Below, piece by piece: positions 11,247-19,648 of a stretch of DNA of 64,000 nucleotides (position 1 is the stretch's first letter; each line of letters begins with the position of its first letter). The DNA comes from Halomonas sp. SpR1. GTDB lineage: Bacteria > Pseudomonadota > Gammaproteobacteria > Pseudomonadales > Halomonadaceae. The notes under the pieces were generated by a model. It saw nothing but the letters and a program-made list of their open reading frames with translations. It searched no databases and was not told the DNA's origin. Made by a program: the position numbers and the translations under genes. The stretch spans positions 21,347 through 85,346 of the forward strand of contig NZ_JAUAMB010000020.1 of NCBI RefSeq assembly GCF_031010175.1, in the 5' to 3' direction.

Positions 11247-12413
11247 ATGAATCTTCACGAGTATCAAGGTAAACAGCTGTTTGCCGATTATGGTTTACCA
11301 GTGTCTAAAGGCTTTGCAGTCGACACTCCCGAAGAAGCCGAAGAGGCTTGCAAAAAAATCGGTGGTGACATGTGGGTGGTTAAAGCCCAGGTGCACGCCG
11401 GTGGCCGTGGTAAAGCGGGTGGCGTTAAGCTGATTAAAGACCCGGCTGAAGCCAAAGCTTTTGCTGAGCAGTGGCTGGGTAAGAACCTGGTGACTTTCCA
11501 GACTGATGAAAAAGGTCAGCCAGTTGCCAAGATTTTGGTTGAAACCTGCACTGATATCGCCGACGAGCTGTATCTCGGTGCCGTTGTCGACCGTACTACC
11601 CGCCGTGTGGTCTTTATGGCCTCTACCGAAGGTGGTGTAGAAATTGAAACGGTTGCAGAAGAGACACCGGAAAAGATTCTTAAAGCTGAAATCGATCCGC
11701 TGGTCGGCGCACAGCCGTACCAGGCGCGTGAGCTAGCCTTTGCGCTGGGCCTGAAAGGCGACCAGATCAAGCAGTTCACCAAGATCTTCCTGGGTCTTTC
11801 CAAGCTGTTCCACGAGAAAGATCTTGCCCTGTTGGAAATCAACCCGCTGGTCGTGACCGAAGAAGGCAACCTGCACTGCCTGGACGCCAAGCTGGGTCTG
11901 GATAGCAACGCGCTTTACCGTCACCCCGATCTGCAGGCCATGCGCGACCCGTCTCAAGAAGACCAGCGTGAAGCCGATGCGGCGAAGTGGGAACTTAACT
12001 ATGTCGCGCTTGATGGCAACATCGGCTGCATGGTTAACGGCGCAGGTTTGGCCATGGGTACCATGGACATCGTCAACCTGAGCGGCGGCAAGCCAGCTAA
12101 CTTCCTGGATGTTGGTGGCGGCGCTACCAAGGAGCGCGTGGCAGAAGCGTTCAAGATCATCCTCTCTGACGACAATGTTAAAGCCGTACTGGTCAACATC
12201 TTCGGCGGTATCGTACGTTGTGACATGATTGCTGAAGGCATTATCGGTGCCGTTGAGCAAGTAGGTGTCAACGTACCGGTTGTTGTACGTCTTGAAGGTA
12301 ACAACGCCGAGCTGGGCACTGAGAAATTAGCGTCTAGCGGTCTGAACATCATCGCGGCTACCAGTCTGACCGACGCGGCTCAGCAGGTCGTTAAAGCGGC
12401 GGAGGGCAAGTAA
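11247..12413 (+). CDS. sucC: Succinyl-CoA synthetase (ADP/GDP-forming) beta subunit
   Basis: Beta subunit of succinate-CoA ligase: ATP-grasp domain for nucleotide binding plus the interface that binds succinate and CoA together with SucD. 388 aa, the standard length. N-terminus [15 protein letters not shown]-grasp segment [16 protein letters not shown], metal and nucleotide residues in [15 protein letters not shown], and the C-terminal flavodoxin-like domain with [16 protein letters not shown] and LEGNNAELG. Stop and sucD start overlap as TAATG. Confidence 0.98.
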   Translation: MNLHEYQGKQLFADYGLPVSKGFAVDTPEEAEEACKKIGGDMWVVKAQVHAGGRGKAGGVKLIKDPAEAKAFAEQWLGKNLVTFQTDEKGQPVAKILVETCTDIADELYLGAVVDRTTRRVVFMASTEGGVEIETVAEETPEKILKAEIDPLVGAQPYQARELAFALGLKGDQIKQFTKIFLGLSKLFHEKDLALLEINPLVVTEEGNLHCLDAKLGLDSNALYRHPDLQAMRDPSQEDQREADAAKWELNYVALDGNIGCMVNGAGLAMGTMDIVNLSGGKPANFLDVGGGATKERVAEAFKIILSDDNVKAVLVNIFGGIVRCDMIAEGIIGAVEQVGVNVPVVVRLEGNNAELGTEKLASSGLNIIAATSLTDAAQQVVKAAEGK

Positions 12414-13285
12414 TGAGCATCCTGATCGATAAGAACACCAAGGTCATCTGCCAGGGCTTTACCGGTGGCCAGGGCACGTTCCACTCCGAGCAGGCGATTG
12501 CCTATGGTACGCAAATGGTCGGTGGTGTTACACCGGGTAAAGGCGGCCAGGAGCACCTCGGCCTGCCCGTTTTCAACACCGTGAAAGAAGCGGTCGAGAA
12601 AACCGGCGCGGAAGCCAGCGTTATCTACGTACCGGCACCGTTCTGTAAAGACTCAATCCTGGAAGCGGCTAACGCCGGTATCAAGCTGATTGTGTGTATC
12701 ACTGAAGGCATCGCTACGCTCGATATGCTCGAAGCCAAAGTGAAGTGTGACGAGCTGGGCGTTCGCCTGATTGGCCCGAACTGCCCGGGTGTTATCACTC
12801 CGGGCGAATGCAAAATCGGCATCATGCCGGGGCACATTCACCAGCCGGGTCGCGTGGGTATCGTATCGCGTTCGGGTACCCTGACTTACGAAGCCGTTAA
12901 GCAGACCACTGATCACGGTTTCGGTCAGTCTACCTGTGTTGGTATCGGCGGTGACCCGATCCCGGGTTCTAGCTTCATCGACATCCTTGCGATGTTCGAG
13001 AAGGATCCGAAAACCGAAGCCATCGTCATGATCGGTGAAATCGGTGGTACGGCTGAAGAAGAAGCGGCGGCTTACATCAAGGCCAACGTTTCCAAGCCTG
13101 TGGTTTCCTACATTGCCGGTGTGACTGCACCCCCTGGCAAGCGTATGGGCCATGCGGGCGCCATCATCTCTGGCGGTAAAGGTACTGCTGATGAGAAGTT
13201 TGCTGCTCTTGAAGACGCCGGTGTCAAAACCGTGCGTTCTTTGGCTGAAATCGGCGACGCGCTGAAACAAGTCACTGGCTGGTAA
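12413..13285 (+). CDS. sucD: Succinyl-CoA synthetase alpha subunit
   Basis: Alpha subunit carrying the phosphohistidine of succinate-CoA ligase. 290 aa. CoA-binding Rossmann domain at the N-terminus ([20 protein letters not shown]), [26 protein letters not shown] in the middle, and the active-site His in the [20 protein letters not shown] segment. Translationally coupled to sucC. It ends the TCA operon, 25 nt before a strong bidirectional terminator. Confidence 0.98.
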   Translation: MSILIDKNTKVICQGFTGGQGTFHSEQAIAYGTQMVGGVTPGKGGQEHLGLPVFNTVKEAVEKTGAEASVIYVPAPFCKDSILEAANAGIKLIVCITEGIATLDMLEAKVKCDELGVRLIGPNCPGVITPGECKIGIMPGHIHQPGRVGIVSRSGTLTYEAVKQTTDHGFGQSTCVGIGGDPIPGSSFIDILAMFEKDPKTEAIVMIGEIGGTAEEEAAAYIKANVSKPVVSYIAGVTAPPGKRMGHAGAIISGGKGTADEKFAALEDAGVKTVRSLAEIGDALKQVTGW

Positions 13286-13310
13286 GCCATCGACGTTCTG
13301 CTGCACGCTA

Positions 13311-13336
13311 TAAGGGCGCCCCTAGGGGCGCCCTTA
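13311..13336. terminator. Bidirectional intrinsic terminator after sucD
   Basis: A perfect 26-nt palindrome: TAAGGGCGCCCC facing GGGGCGCCCTTA across a TA centre, followed by TTCATT. It lies between convergent sucD and the minus-strand membrane gene and can serve both. Confidence 0.85.
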
Positions 13337-13360
13337 TTCATTCCAGGTCATTAAATATTG

Positions 13361-14386
13361 CTATGGAGTGGGTGAACGGTGCAGCATGCGGCAGCTATAT
13401 AAAATAAACAGCGGTGCGCCCGCCGCTAGATAAAGATGGTAGCTCACCAAACGCCATACCAGTACCGCTGCAGCGGCTTGTTCGCGTTCCATCAGCGGCA
13501 GCAATAGCGTCCCCACGCCCACCTCCGCAGCACCTGCGCCGCCGGGCAGAAAGCTGAACTGGCTGGCAGCCATGGCCAGCATTTGGGTTAGAAACGTCCA
13601 CATCCAATCTGCATGGCCGCCTACCCCCAGCACTGCTAAATAGAGCAAGCTATAGCGCATCAGCCAATGCATAGTGGTCAGTAGTAGCATCGCGAACAGC
13701 GTAGTGCGGGGCAGCTCAAGCGTCACCTTTAATGCATGCCGGCAGCGTAAAAGGCGCCGTGCCAGCCAGCGTCGCCGATAGCGGCTTGGCCAGGGCGTGT
13801 TCACACTGGTTGAGCGCAATAGGCTAGGTAAATAGCGCATTACCACAATCATCAATGTGGCCATAAAGGCTAAACCGGCCAGTGCCCACTGCACTAAAGA
13901 TTGATGTGGCCATTGGGTGTCGCTTAGCAACGAAAACAGCACCAGACCGCTCAGCATCGCCAGGAAGAACAGTAGGTCACAGCCTTGATCAATCAGGAAC
14001 ATTGCCGCGCCCTTGGCAGGCGGAAAGCCACGTTGGGCAAGCAGCATCAGTAGGGTGACCGGGCCACCGCTGCCGCCTGGGGTGGCACATAGCGCAAACT
14101 TGGACGCCAGCTCAATACCCAGTGCGCCGCGCTGACCTAGCCTGCCGGCTCGACCATCCAGCATCAAGCGCATTCTCATCGCATTAAAATTCCAGCATAG
14201 AAACGCTAACAAAAGCATTAATAGCAACAGTTCGAGTGGAAACTGCTTTACCCGCTGTAACGCCTCTGCGCCGCCCAGCCAGGCGGTAAGCACCAGTGGT
14301 GCCATCAGCGCCAAGGCAATCATTACGCTATGGATGGGGCGCCACTTGAGTAGCTGGTGACGATTAGTGGTGTTGGTTGAGTGCAT
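13361..14386 (-). CDS. YbhN/LPG-synthase-TM-like integral membrane protein
   Basis: Polytopic inner-membrane protein of the lysylphosphatidylglycerol-synthase transmembrane family (UPF0104/YbhN type), often linked to lipid or glycolipid translocation; the function here is not established. The frame is open to 14608, but I take ATG 14386 (MHSTNTTNRHQLLKW, 341 aa), because the longer start would lie deep inside the upstream glycosyltransferase. About eight hydrophobic helices are visible. The family-like segments are CATPGGSGGPVTLLMLLAQRG and FLPGGAGAAEVGVGTLL, both glycine-rich membrane loops. It overlaps the glycosyltransferase end by 23 nt, so the two probably form one unit. Confidence 0.8.
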   Translation of the reverse strand: MHSTNTTNRHQLLKWRPIHSVMIALALMAPLVLTAWLGGAEALQRVKQFPLELLLLMLLLAFLCWNFNAMRMRLMLDGRAGRLGQRGALGIELASKFALCATPGGSGGPVTLLMLLAQRGFPPAKGAAMFLIDQGCDLLFFLAMLSGLVLFSLLSDTQWPHQSLVQWALAGLAFMATLMIVVMRYLPSLLRSTSVNTPWPSRYRRRWLARRLLRCRHALKVTLELPRTTLFAMLLLTTMHWLMRYSLLYLAVLGVGGHADWMWTFLTQMLAMAASQFSFLPGGAGAAEVGVGTLLLPLMEREQAAAAVLVWRLVSYHLYLAAGAPLFILYSCRMLHRSPTP

Positions 14387-15482
14387 ACGGCTGGCTGTCG
14401 TGGCAAAGATGCTGATAGTGCTCAAGCAGTGAATGCATAACGCCATCCCAGTTGAAGTGGCGCTCCACATGGCGGCGCGCGTAGTGACCGCTGGCAGCAA
14501 TATCATTACTGAACAGCGCCACACACGCCTCAGCCATGGCCGTCGGGTCAAGCGGCTTACATAAAATGCCCGCCCCCAACGGCACGTTTTCTGCCAGCGC
14601 GCCCGCATTTGCTGCTATTACCGGAAGGCCACTGGCCATGGCTTCCTGGGCAATTAAGCCAAAGGTTTCGCGGGTGCCAGCATGCAGCAACGCATCGCTA
14701 CTGGCGAGGGCTTTGGCCACCTCGTGGGCGCCACAGCAGCGGTCGACAATGGTGACATTGCTGGGTGTCTGGTGCGGCATGCCGGGCCCCATCAGCAGCA
14801 AATGGAAATTGCTGCCTAACTGGCGCATCGTCGCCAGCAGTACGTCAATATTTTTCTCGCGGGAGTTACGCCCCACAAAGATCAGTAGCTTTTTGTCGTT
14901 GGGTATGCCCATGGCTTGGCGAAAAGCAGGGTCACGCTGCTGGGGATTAAACTGTGCCAAATCGACTCCCAATGGCTGAACGCGAACGTTATCGATGCCC
15001 CAATCCCGCAGGCGGTTCGCCATGGCGTTACAGGGGGCCAGTACGCTATCAAACTGACTATAGAGTGTCGTGACATAGTGGGTTAAGCGTTTCTCAACGT
15101 AGCGCCCAAAGCGATCCCCCATCAAGCGCGGAAGATCAGAGTGATAGAAGCCCACCACCGGTACGCCGAGCCGCTGACCCGCGGCCAGCGCTGCCCATGC
15201 CGTTACGTACGGGTCGCCAGCCTCAATCAGATCAGGCCTTAGAGCAATCAAGGTATCGCGCCAGGGTGAACTACGTAGCGGAAAACGGTAGCCCTGGCCC
15301 AGGGGCAGGTGTAGTGCCGGTAAGGTGTGATGGTCGCCCAAACTATCGCGCTCCGCTCCCGGCACCAGCAGGCTGGTACGCAACTGAGGAATGCGCGAAA
15401 AAACGCGATGCTTGGCCTGCAAATAGGTACGCACGCCGCCGCTGGCGGGGGCATGAAACATCGTCACATCGGCAATGTGCAA
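14364..15482 (-). CDS. Glycosyltransferase, GT4 family
   Basis: Probable retaining glycosyltransferase acting at the cytoplasmic membrane face; donor and acceptor are unknown. About 372 aa. N-terminal glycine-rich acceptor-domain loop ASGGVRTYL, central VGFYHSDLP, GT-B hinge region FVGRNSREKN, and the GT4 signature E(x7)E in ETFGLIAQEAMASGLPV. The frame reaches 15494, but TTG 15482 has GGAGG (15492-15488) at 5-nt spacing and gives the usual short N-terminus LHIADVTMF. Family relatives include GDP-mannose-dependent lipid mannosyltransferases. Pairing with the YbhN-like protein suggests glycolipid synthesis (inference). Confidence 0.85.
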   Translation of the reverse strand: MHIADVTMFHAPASGGVRTYLQAKHRVFSRIPQLRTSLLVPGAERDSLGDHHTLPALHLPLGQGYRFPLRSSPWRDTLIALRPDLIEAGDPYVTAWAALAAGQRLGVPVVGFYHSDLPRLMGDRFGRYVEKRLTHYVTTLYSQFDSVLAPCNAMANRLRDWGIDNVRVQPLGVDLAQFNPQQRDPAFRQAMGIPNDKKLLIFVGRNSREKNIDVLLATMRQLGSNFHLLLMGPGMPHQTPSNVTIVDRCCGAHEVAKALASSDALLHAGTRETFGLIAQEAMASGLPVIAANAGALAENVPLGAGILCKPLDPTAMAEACVALFSNDIAASGHYARRHVERHFNWDGVMHSLLEHYQHLCHDSQPYALNQHH

Positions 15483-15594
15483 GCTAACCTCCAACCCTAC
15501 AAAGTGTCATCGTTTCACCATAAAGGAGAAATAAGTCAGTTCGACGACACCTGAACCGGTGCGCTGGGCTAGTTCTAAAGCTAAGATAGTATAA

Positions 15595-15616
15595 ATACCA
15601 TCCATATGGATGGTAT
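15595..15616. promoter_or_regulatory. Perfect 22-bp palindrome at the regulator promoter (probable operator)
   Basis: ATACCATCCAT and its exact inverse complement form a 22-bp palindrome. It overlaps a TATAAAT -10-like box (15590-15596) and lies about 70 nt upstream of the ribbon-helix-helix gene at 15684. The most economical reading is an autoregulatory operator. Confidence 0.6.
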
Positions 15617-15683
15617 GTGGAGCCTATTTGAGTGTTATAGTGCCAATGAGATGTTCAATGACGAGCACAACGAGGCTTCACAC

Positions 15684-16100
15684 ATGAGCGTGCATGAACT
15701 GCGCCGCAAGGGCGGCGACTCCAGCGAGAAGATCACTATCAATCTGGGCGTGGTTGATCTGGGGCAGATCGATCTGCTGGTACAGGAAGGGTTCTACTCC
15801 AACCGAACCGATCTGATCCGAACAGCCATTCGCAATCAATTGGCGAAACATGCTGATGTCGTCAGAGAGACGGTTACTCGCAAGTCGTTTGTACTCGGGC
15901 TTGAGCACTACAGTCGCTCGGATCTGGAGGCTTTACAGTCGGCAGGGGAAAAGTTGCAGATTCAGGTGTTGGGCATGGCCAGTATTGCCGACGATGTAAC
16001 ACCGGAGCTTGCCCTTGCCACTATCGAGTCGGTGGTGGTGTTGGGGGCTTTAAATGCCAGTAAAGCGGTTAAGGCCGCTCTAGCGGATCGCATTCACTGA
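15684..16100 (+). CDS. CopG/ribbon-helix-helix family transcriptional regulator
   Basis: Probable DNA-binding repressor or activator. The frame is open from 15606, but I choose ATG 15684 (MSVHELRRKGGD, 138 aa). The longer version would place coding sequence across the palindrome at 15595-15616. Residues about 16-55 form a ribbon-helix-helix: KITINLGVVDLGQIDLLVQE, then the FYSNRTDLIRTAIRNQL helix. The C-terminal half is an unrecognised helical region. It precedes the esterase gene by 69 nt in the same direction, so regulating that gene is plausible. Confidence 0.8.
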   Translation: MSVHELRRKGGDSSEKITINLGVVDLGQIDLLVQEGFYSNRTDLIRTAIRNQLAKHADVVRETVTRKSFVLGLEHYSRSDLEALQSAGEKLQIQVLGMASIADDVTPELALATIESVVVLGALNASKAVKAALADRIH

Positions 16101-16169
16101 AGCACGCCAGCAAACAGCTACCGGCCTCTCAACTGGCCACCACTGAATCATTAAATAGGGATATTAATC

Positions 16170-17270
16170 ATGATCGACGCCGCTATGTCGAAACGAATGG
16201 AAGAAGCGACGCGGCTCACGCGCGCGGGAAAACTGCACGAGGCCATGGCCCTCCTCCAGGGCAGCGTGCCCGAAGCGAGAAGTACAGAAACTAGACGTTC
16301 AGAATCGCCGAATAATGTTTACCAGGGCGGCAATACCTTCGATGGGATCTGGGAGGTTGTTGGTAAAGAAGACACGGTAACGAAGCCTGAGTCGGAGGCA
16401 CGATCTGCTACGGGCGCCTTTACGGCGGGTAGTTTCAGCAATCGAGTAGGCACGCGTGATTATAAACTGTATGTGCCTAGCGGCTATCACGGGCAAGCGT
16501 TGCCACTGGTGGTTATGCTGCATGGCTGCACGCAGAATCCTGACGATTTCGCTGCTGGCACCGAAATGAACCGACTGGCCGAAGAGCAGCCGTGTTGCGT
16601 GCTTTATCCTGCTCAGCCGATGACCGCAAACCACTCCAAGTGCTGGAACTGGTTCAAGGCTGAAGACCAGCAGCGCGAGGGCGGTGAGCCGGCAATTTTG
16701 GCGGGCATGACTCGCCAGATCATCGACACCTATGGGCTCGATGCTACCCGTGTCTATGTGGCAGGGCTCTCGGCAGGTGCAGCCATGGCGACCACACTGG
16801 CAATGACCTACCCGGATCTCTTTGCCGCGGTGGGCGTGCACTCTGGCCTGCCCCACGGAGTGGCCAAGAGCCTCCCCGATGCTTTAGGGGTGATGCAGGG
16901 CGGTACCGGGCCCCTGGGGGGCGGGAATAAAACCAAAGAAGCCGGATGGGCGTCGGGCGTTCCAGCGATTATCTTTCATGGCGACCGTGACACGACCGTG
17001 CATCCCAGTAACGCGGATAGTGTGGGAGCCCAGTACAGTACATCGCGTCAAGCAGGGGAGACGGTAGAGAAGGGGAAGGTCGTCAATGGCCACGGCTACA
17101 CCTGTACCACCCACCGTGATGCTTCAGGTAAGCCATGTTTAGAGCAGTGGCGTATCCATGGGGCGGGCCATGCTTGGTCAGGAGGCAGCACGAAAGGCAG
17201 CTATACCGACCCGAAAGGCCCCGATGCCACCAAAGAGATGCTGCGTTTCTTTTTGCAACATCGTCGGTAA
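16170..17270 (+). CDS. PHB-depolymerase-family esterase
   Basis: Alpha/beta hydrolase of the LpqC/PHB-depolymerase esterase group; the substrate here is unknown (short-chain ester or polyester oligomer). 366 aa. After an N-terminal helical stretch (MEEATRLTRAGKLHEAMALL) with no signal peptide, the hydrolase domain runs from about residue 95: LVVMLHGCTQNPDDFAAGTEMN, nucleophile Ser in AGLSAGAAMA, Asp in FHGDRDTTVHPSNAD, and His in IHGAGHAWSGG. The lack of a signal sequence argues for a cytoplasmic enzyme. It is preceded by the CopG-type regulator, with which it probably forms a unit. Confidence 0.88.
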   Translation: MIDAAMSKRMEEATRLTRAGKLHEAMALLQGSVPEARSTETRRSESPNNVYQGGNTFDGIWEVVGKEDTVTKPESEARSATGAFTAGSFSNRVGTRDYKLYVPSGYHGQALPLVVMLHGCTQNPDDFAAGTEMNRLAEEQPCCVLYPAQPMTANHSKCWNWFKAEDQQREGGEPAILAGMTRQIIDTYGLDATRVYVAGLSAGAAMATTLAMTYPDLFAAVGVHSGLPHGVAKSLPDALGVMQGGTGPLGGGNKTKEAGWASGVPAIIFHGDRDTTVHPSNADSVGAQYSTSRQAGETVEKGKVVNGHGYTCTTHRDASGKPCLEQWRIHGAGHAWSGGSTKGSYTDPKGPDATKEMLRFFLQHRR

Positions 17271-17423
17271 CACCGTCGGTCTGCTGCGTAGCAGTAGTAG
17301 CAAACTAAAGCATACTGAGTGTTTTACGCGTCAAGAAAATATATCGCGAGGAGTAGCCATTATTAGTGCTAATGAAAGTTAATACATTGCGTGTATTAGT
17401 AATCTTTTGTATGCATATAGAAC

Positions 17424-17450
17424 TAAAGGTTATGTTTTTGGTGCCGATAA
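17424..17450 (+). promoter_or_regulatory. Sigma-28 (FliA) promoter of the chemoreceptor gene
   Basis: TAAAG (17424-17428), 14 nt, GCCGATAA (17443-17450): the enterobacterial FliA consensus (TAAAGTTT-N11-GCCGATAA) with exact spacing and a perfect -10. It lies 31 nt upstream of the MCP start, so the gene belongs to the late flagellar/chemotaxis regulon. Confidence 0.88.
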
Positions 17451-17481
17451 CCATACCTCTCTTACTTATTAGGAAGTTTCC

Positions 17482-19104
17482 ATGCTTTCACGGTTCAAGA
17501 TCGGCACACGCTTAGCGCTGGCTTTTGGTTTGGTCTCGCTATTTCTTTTGGGGACGTTAGTGGCGGGGGTGGTAGGTATCACCGTCACTAAAGATACGGC
17601 TCAAAAAACCTTGGACACGGATGTGGCCCTGGCAAGCAATGCGGCTGAGATTCAGCGGTTGGCATTGCTTGCACGGCGCTTTGAAAAGGATGTATTTATC
17701 AAGATCGACAGTCCCGAACGGGCAGAGGATCAGCAAAGTTGGGCGGCGTCCATAGAGGCAATTCGGACTGCCTTTCAGGAGGGAGAAGAACTTGCGGATC
17801 AAGATAGTTTAGATTCTCTCTATCTACAGGCTCAAAGCGCTCTTCAGGGGTATGAGGAGGGCTTCATGCAGGTGTATCGACAGATTGAGGGAGGCAGTCT
17901 TTCTGATGCCGCGCAAGCTAATCAGGCGTTTAGTGAACATAAAGAAAGCATCTATCGGTTGGCGGAATTGGCTGATGAAATCAGTCTGGTAGCGGACTTG
18001 AACGTTGAAATTGCTAATGAAGCGATAAACGCTGAGTACCGTTTAGCCCTTTGGCAGCTGTGTATCTTCGCGGGGGTGGCTTTGTTGATGGCGCTGGGAC
18101 TAGCCGTTGCCATTACGCGTAGTATTGTACTGCCTTTGCGGAGAGCCGTTGAGGTTGCCCAGCGCGTTGCAGAAGGAGATCTGCGACACGATATCGTAGC
18201 CACAGGTCGTGATGAAACAGCACAGTTGTTAACCTCTATGGCTGAAATGAGTCAAGCGCTCACTACCCTGGTTGCATCACTACGTGACTCTAGCGAGAGT
18301 GTCTTGAACGGAGCCAATGAGATTGCTCAGGGTGGGCAAGAGCTTGCCGCTCGTACTGAGCAGCAGGCAGCGGCCTTGCAGGAAACTGCTTCAAGCATGG
18401 AGGAGATGACGGCAACGGTTCGTCAGAATAGCGACTCAACCAAAGAGGCTGATACGCTGGCTCATAATGCGTCGCAACAGATGCAAAGTGGTGGTCAAGA
18501 AGTCTCCCATAGCGTGGAATTAATGCGCGAAGTGACCGCCGCATCGCTTAGCATGGATAAGATCGTCGAGGCCATCGATACCATTGCGTTTCAAACCAAT
18601 ATCCTGGCCTTAAACGCCTCTGTTGAAGCGGCGCGGGCTGGTGATAAAGGCCGTGGGTTTGCGGTAGTAGCGACAGAAGTTCGTGCGTTGGCAAGCCGCA
18701 GTGCCGCGTCAGCCGGTGAGATTCGCACTATGCTCGATGATACGCGTAGCAAAATAAAGCTATGTTCTGAGCAAGCGGAGCGAGGAGCTGCCACTATTGG
18801 TGAGACGGAAGCGGTGATCCAGCGCCTTGCTACGTTGATGGTCGAGGTATCCTCTGCCACTCGGGAGCAGAGTAGTGGTATCGAGCAGATCAATACGGCT
18901 ATTACTGAAATGGACTCTACCACTCAGCAAAACAGTACCCTGGTTCAGCAATCGACTAACGCCGCATTTTCCTTGGAAGATCAGGCTGGGCGTCTCCGCG
19001 AGCTGGTGGCTGCCTTTCAAATAGATGAAGCTATCGTGAAAAAGGCTTCAGAATACAAACCCGCAAAGGCCTTGCCCTCAAAGACAAGACAAGCAGAGTT
19101 TTAA
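17482..19104 (+). CDS. Methyl-accepting chemotaxis protein
   Basis: Transmembrane chemoreceptor signalling to CheA/CheW. 540 aa. TM1 about residues 10-33, a periplasmic helical sensor of about 150 residues (four-helix-bundle type, ligand not predictable), TM2 about 189-212, a HAMP domain (LPLRRAVEVAQRVAEGDLRH), then the signalling coiled coil with methylation-type Glu/Gln/Ala helices. The hairpin tip is IDTIAFQTNILALNASVEAA followed by RAGDKGRGFAVVA. The C-terminus (RQAEF) does not match the NWETF-type CheR pentapeptide. AGGAAG precedes the ATG. A FliA promoter lies directly upstream. Confidence 0.95.
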   Translation: MLSRFKIGTRLALAFGLVSLFLLGTLVAGVVGITVTKDTAQKTLDTDVALASNAAEIQRLALLARRFEKDVFIKIDSPERAEDQQSWAASIEAIRTAFQEGEELADQDSLDSLYLQAQSALQGYEEGFMQVYRQIEGGSLSDAAQANQAFSEHKESIYRLAELADEISLVADLNVEIANEAINAEYRLALWQLCIFAGVALLMALGLAVAITRSIVLPLRRAVEVAQRVAEGDLRHDIVATGRDETAQLLTSMAEMSQALTTLVASLRDSSESVLNGANEIAQGGQELAARTEQQAAALQETASSMEEMTATVRQNSDSTKEADTLAHNASQQMQSGGQEVSHSVELMREVTAASLSMDKIVEAIDTIAFQTNILALNASVEAARAGDKGRGFAVVATEVRALASRSAASAGEIRTMLDDTRSKIKLCSEQAERGAATIGETEAVIQRLATLMVEVSSATREQSSGIEQINTAITEMDSTTQQNSTLVQQSTNAAFSLEDQAGRLRELVAAFQIDEAIVKKASEYKPAKALPSKTRQAEF

Positions 19105-19125
19105 TCCAGGATAAGTTGATAGCAG

Positions 19126-19151
19126 CAGCGCCTTAAGGGCGCTGTTGTCAT
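19126..19151 (+). terminator. Terminator-like hairpin after the chemoreceptor gene
   Basis: CAGCGCC (19126-19132) pairs with GGCGCTG (19138-19144), followed by TTGTCATTT. The T-rich tail is imperfect. Confidence 0.55.
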
Positions 19152-19291
19152 TTGTCATGGCCTAGTAAAGTTTAACCGCGGCTGGGCCATCAGCAAGCAG
19201 ATCTCTTCCTAAGCTTAAACGCTCTTCATTCTTGATCCGGATACAGTCAGGTTATAGGCAGGATTTATATAAAACCTACCGCTGAAAAAAG

Positions 19292-19320
19292 AAGGAGTGT
19301 CTGAAAAGTCACTCCTTTTG
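19292..19320 (+). terminator. Second terminator-like hairpin, possibly of a small RNA
   Basis: An 8-bp stem AAGGAGTG/CACTCCTT with a 10-nt loop followed by TTTTG. It lies about 150 nt past the first MCP terminator, with nothing coding between, so it may be a backup terminator or the end of a short RNA. Confidence 0.45.
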
Positions 19321-19648
19321 TCGTGTTGTCGGATGAAAAAAATAGTACTCCAGACTAGATTTTTAAACCGCCTCTACTCTTGACAGTAAAAGTGCCGTCT
19401 CTTATTTTTAATGTAAGTTTTGGTATTGTTTTTGTTTCAAAATGTGAGTGTCTGGTGCCGTTGTTTGTTTTTGATAATGATTAGTAAATAGGCACGTGGG
19501 TAAATAATTAGTTAATGGCTAGTAATAAATAGCTGTTAGATAGATCGCTGTTAAATGGATAGTTATTAGTAGTGGTTGGGTTTTAATGTTTAATTAAGAG
19601 AAATAAAAATTTTATAATAATGATGTTAATCATTAATGAGGTGGTGTT

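Larger units (their letters stand above)
19105..19648. other. 544-nt AT-rich spacer before the nucleotide-sugar cassette
   Basis: No gene. It holds the MCP terminator (19126-19151) and a second hairpin (19292-19317: AAGGAGTG paired with CACTCCTT, ending TTTTG), which could end a short transcript. From about 19320 to 19648 the DNA is very AT-rich with many TTA/TAGT runs, unlike the flanking genes, and probably contains the promoter of the epimerase operon; I cannot pick one box with confidence. Confidence 0.5.

Noticed and set aside
14536..14979. 147-codon plus-strand frame inside the glycosyltransferase gene
   Set aside because: Antisense shadow; composition typical of reversed GC-rich coding DNA.
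15606..15683. N-terminal extension of the CopG-type regulator
   Set aside because: It would overlap the palindrome/promoter and is not part of the ribbon-helix-helix domain.
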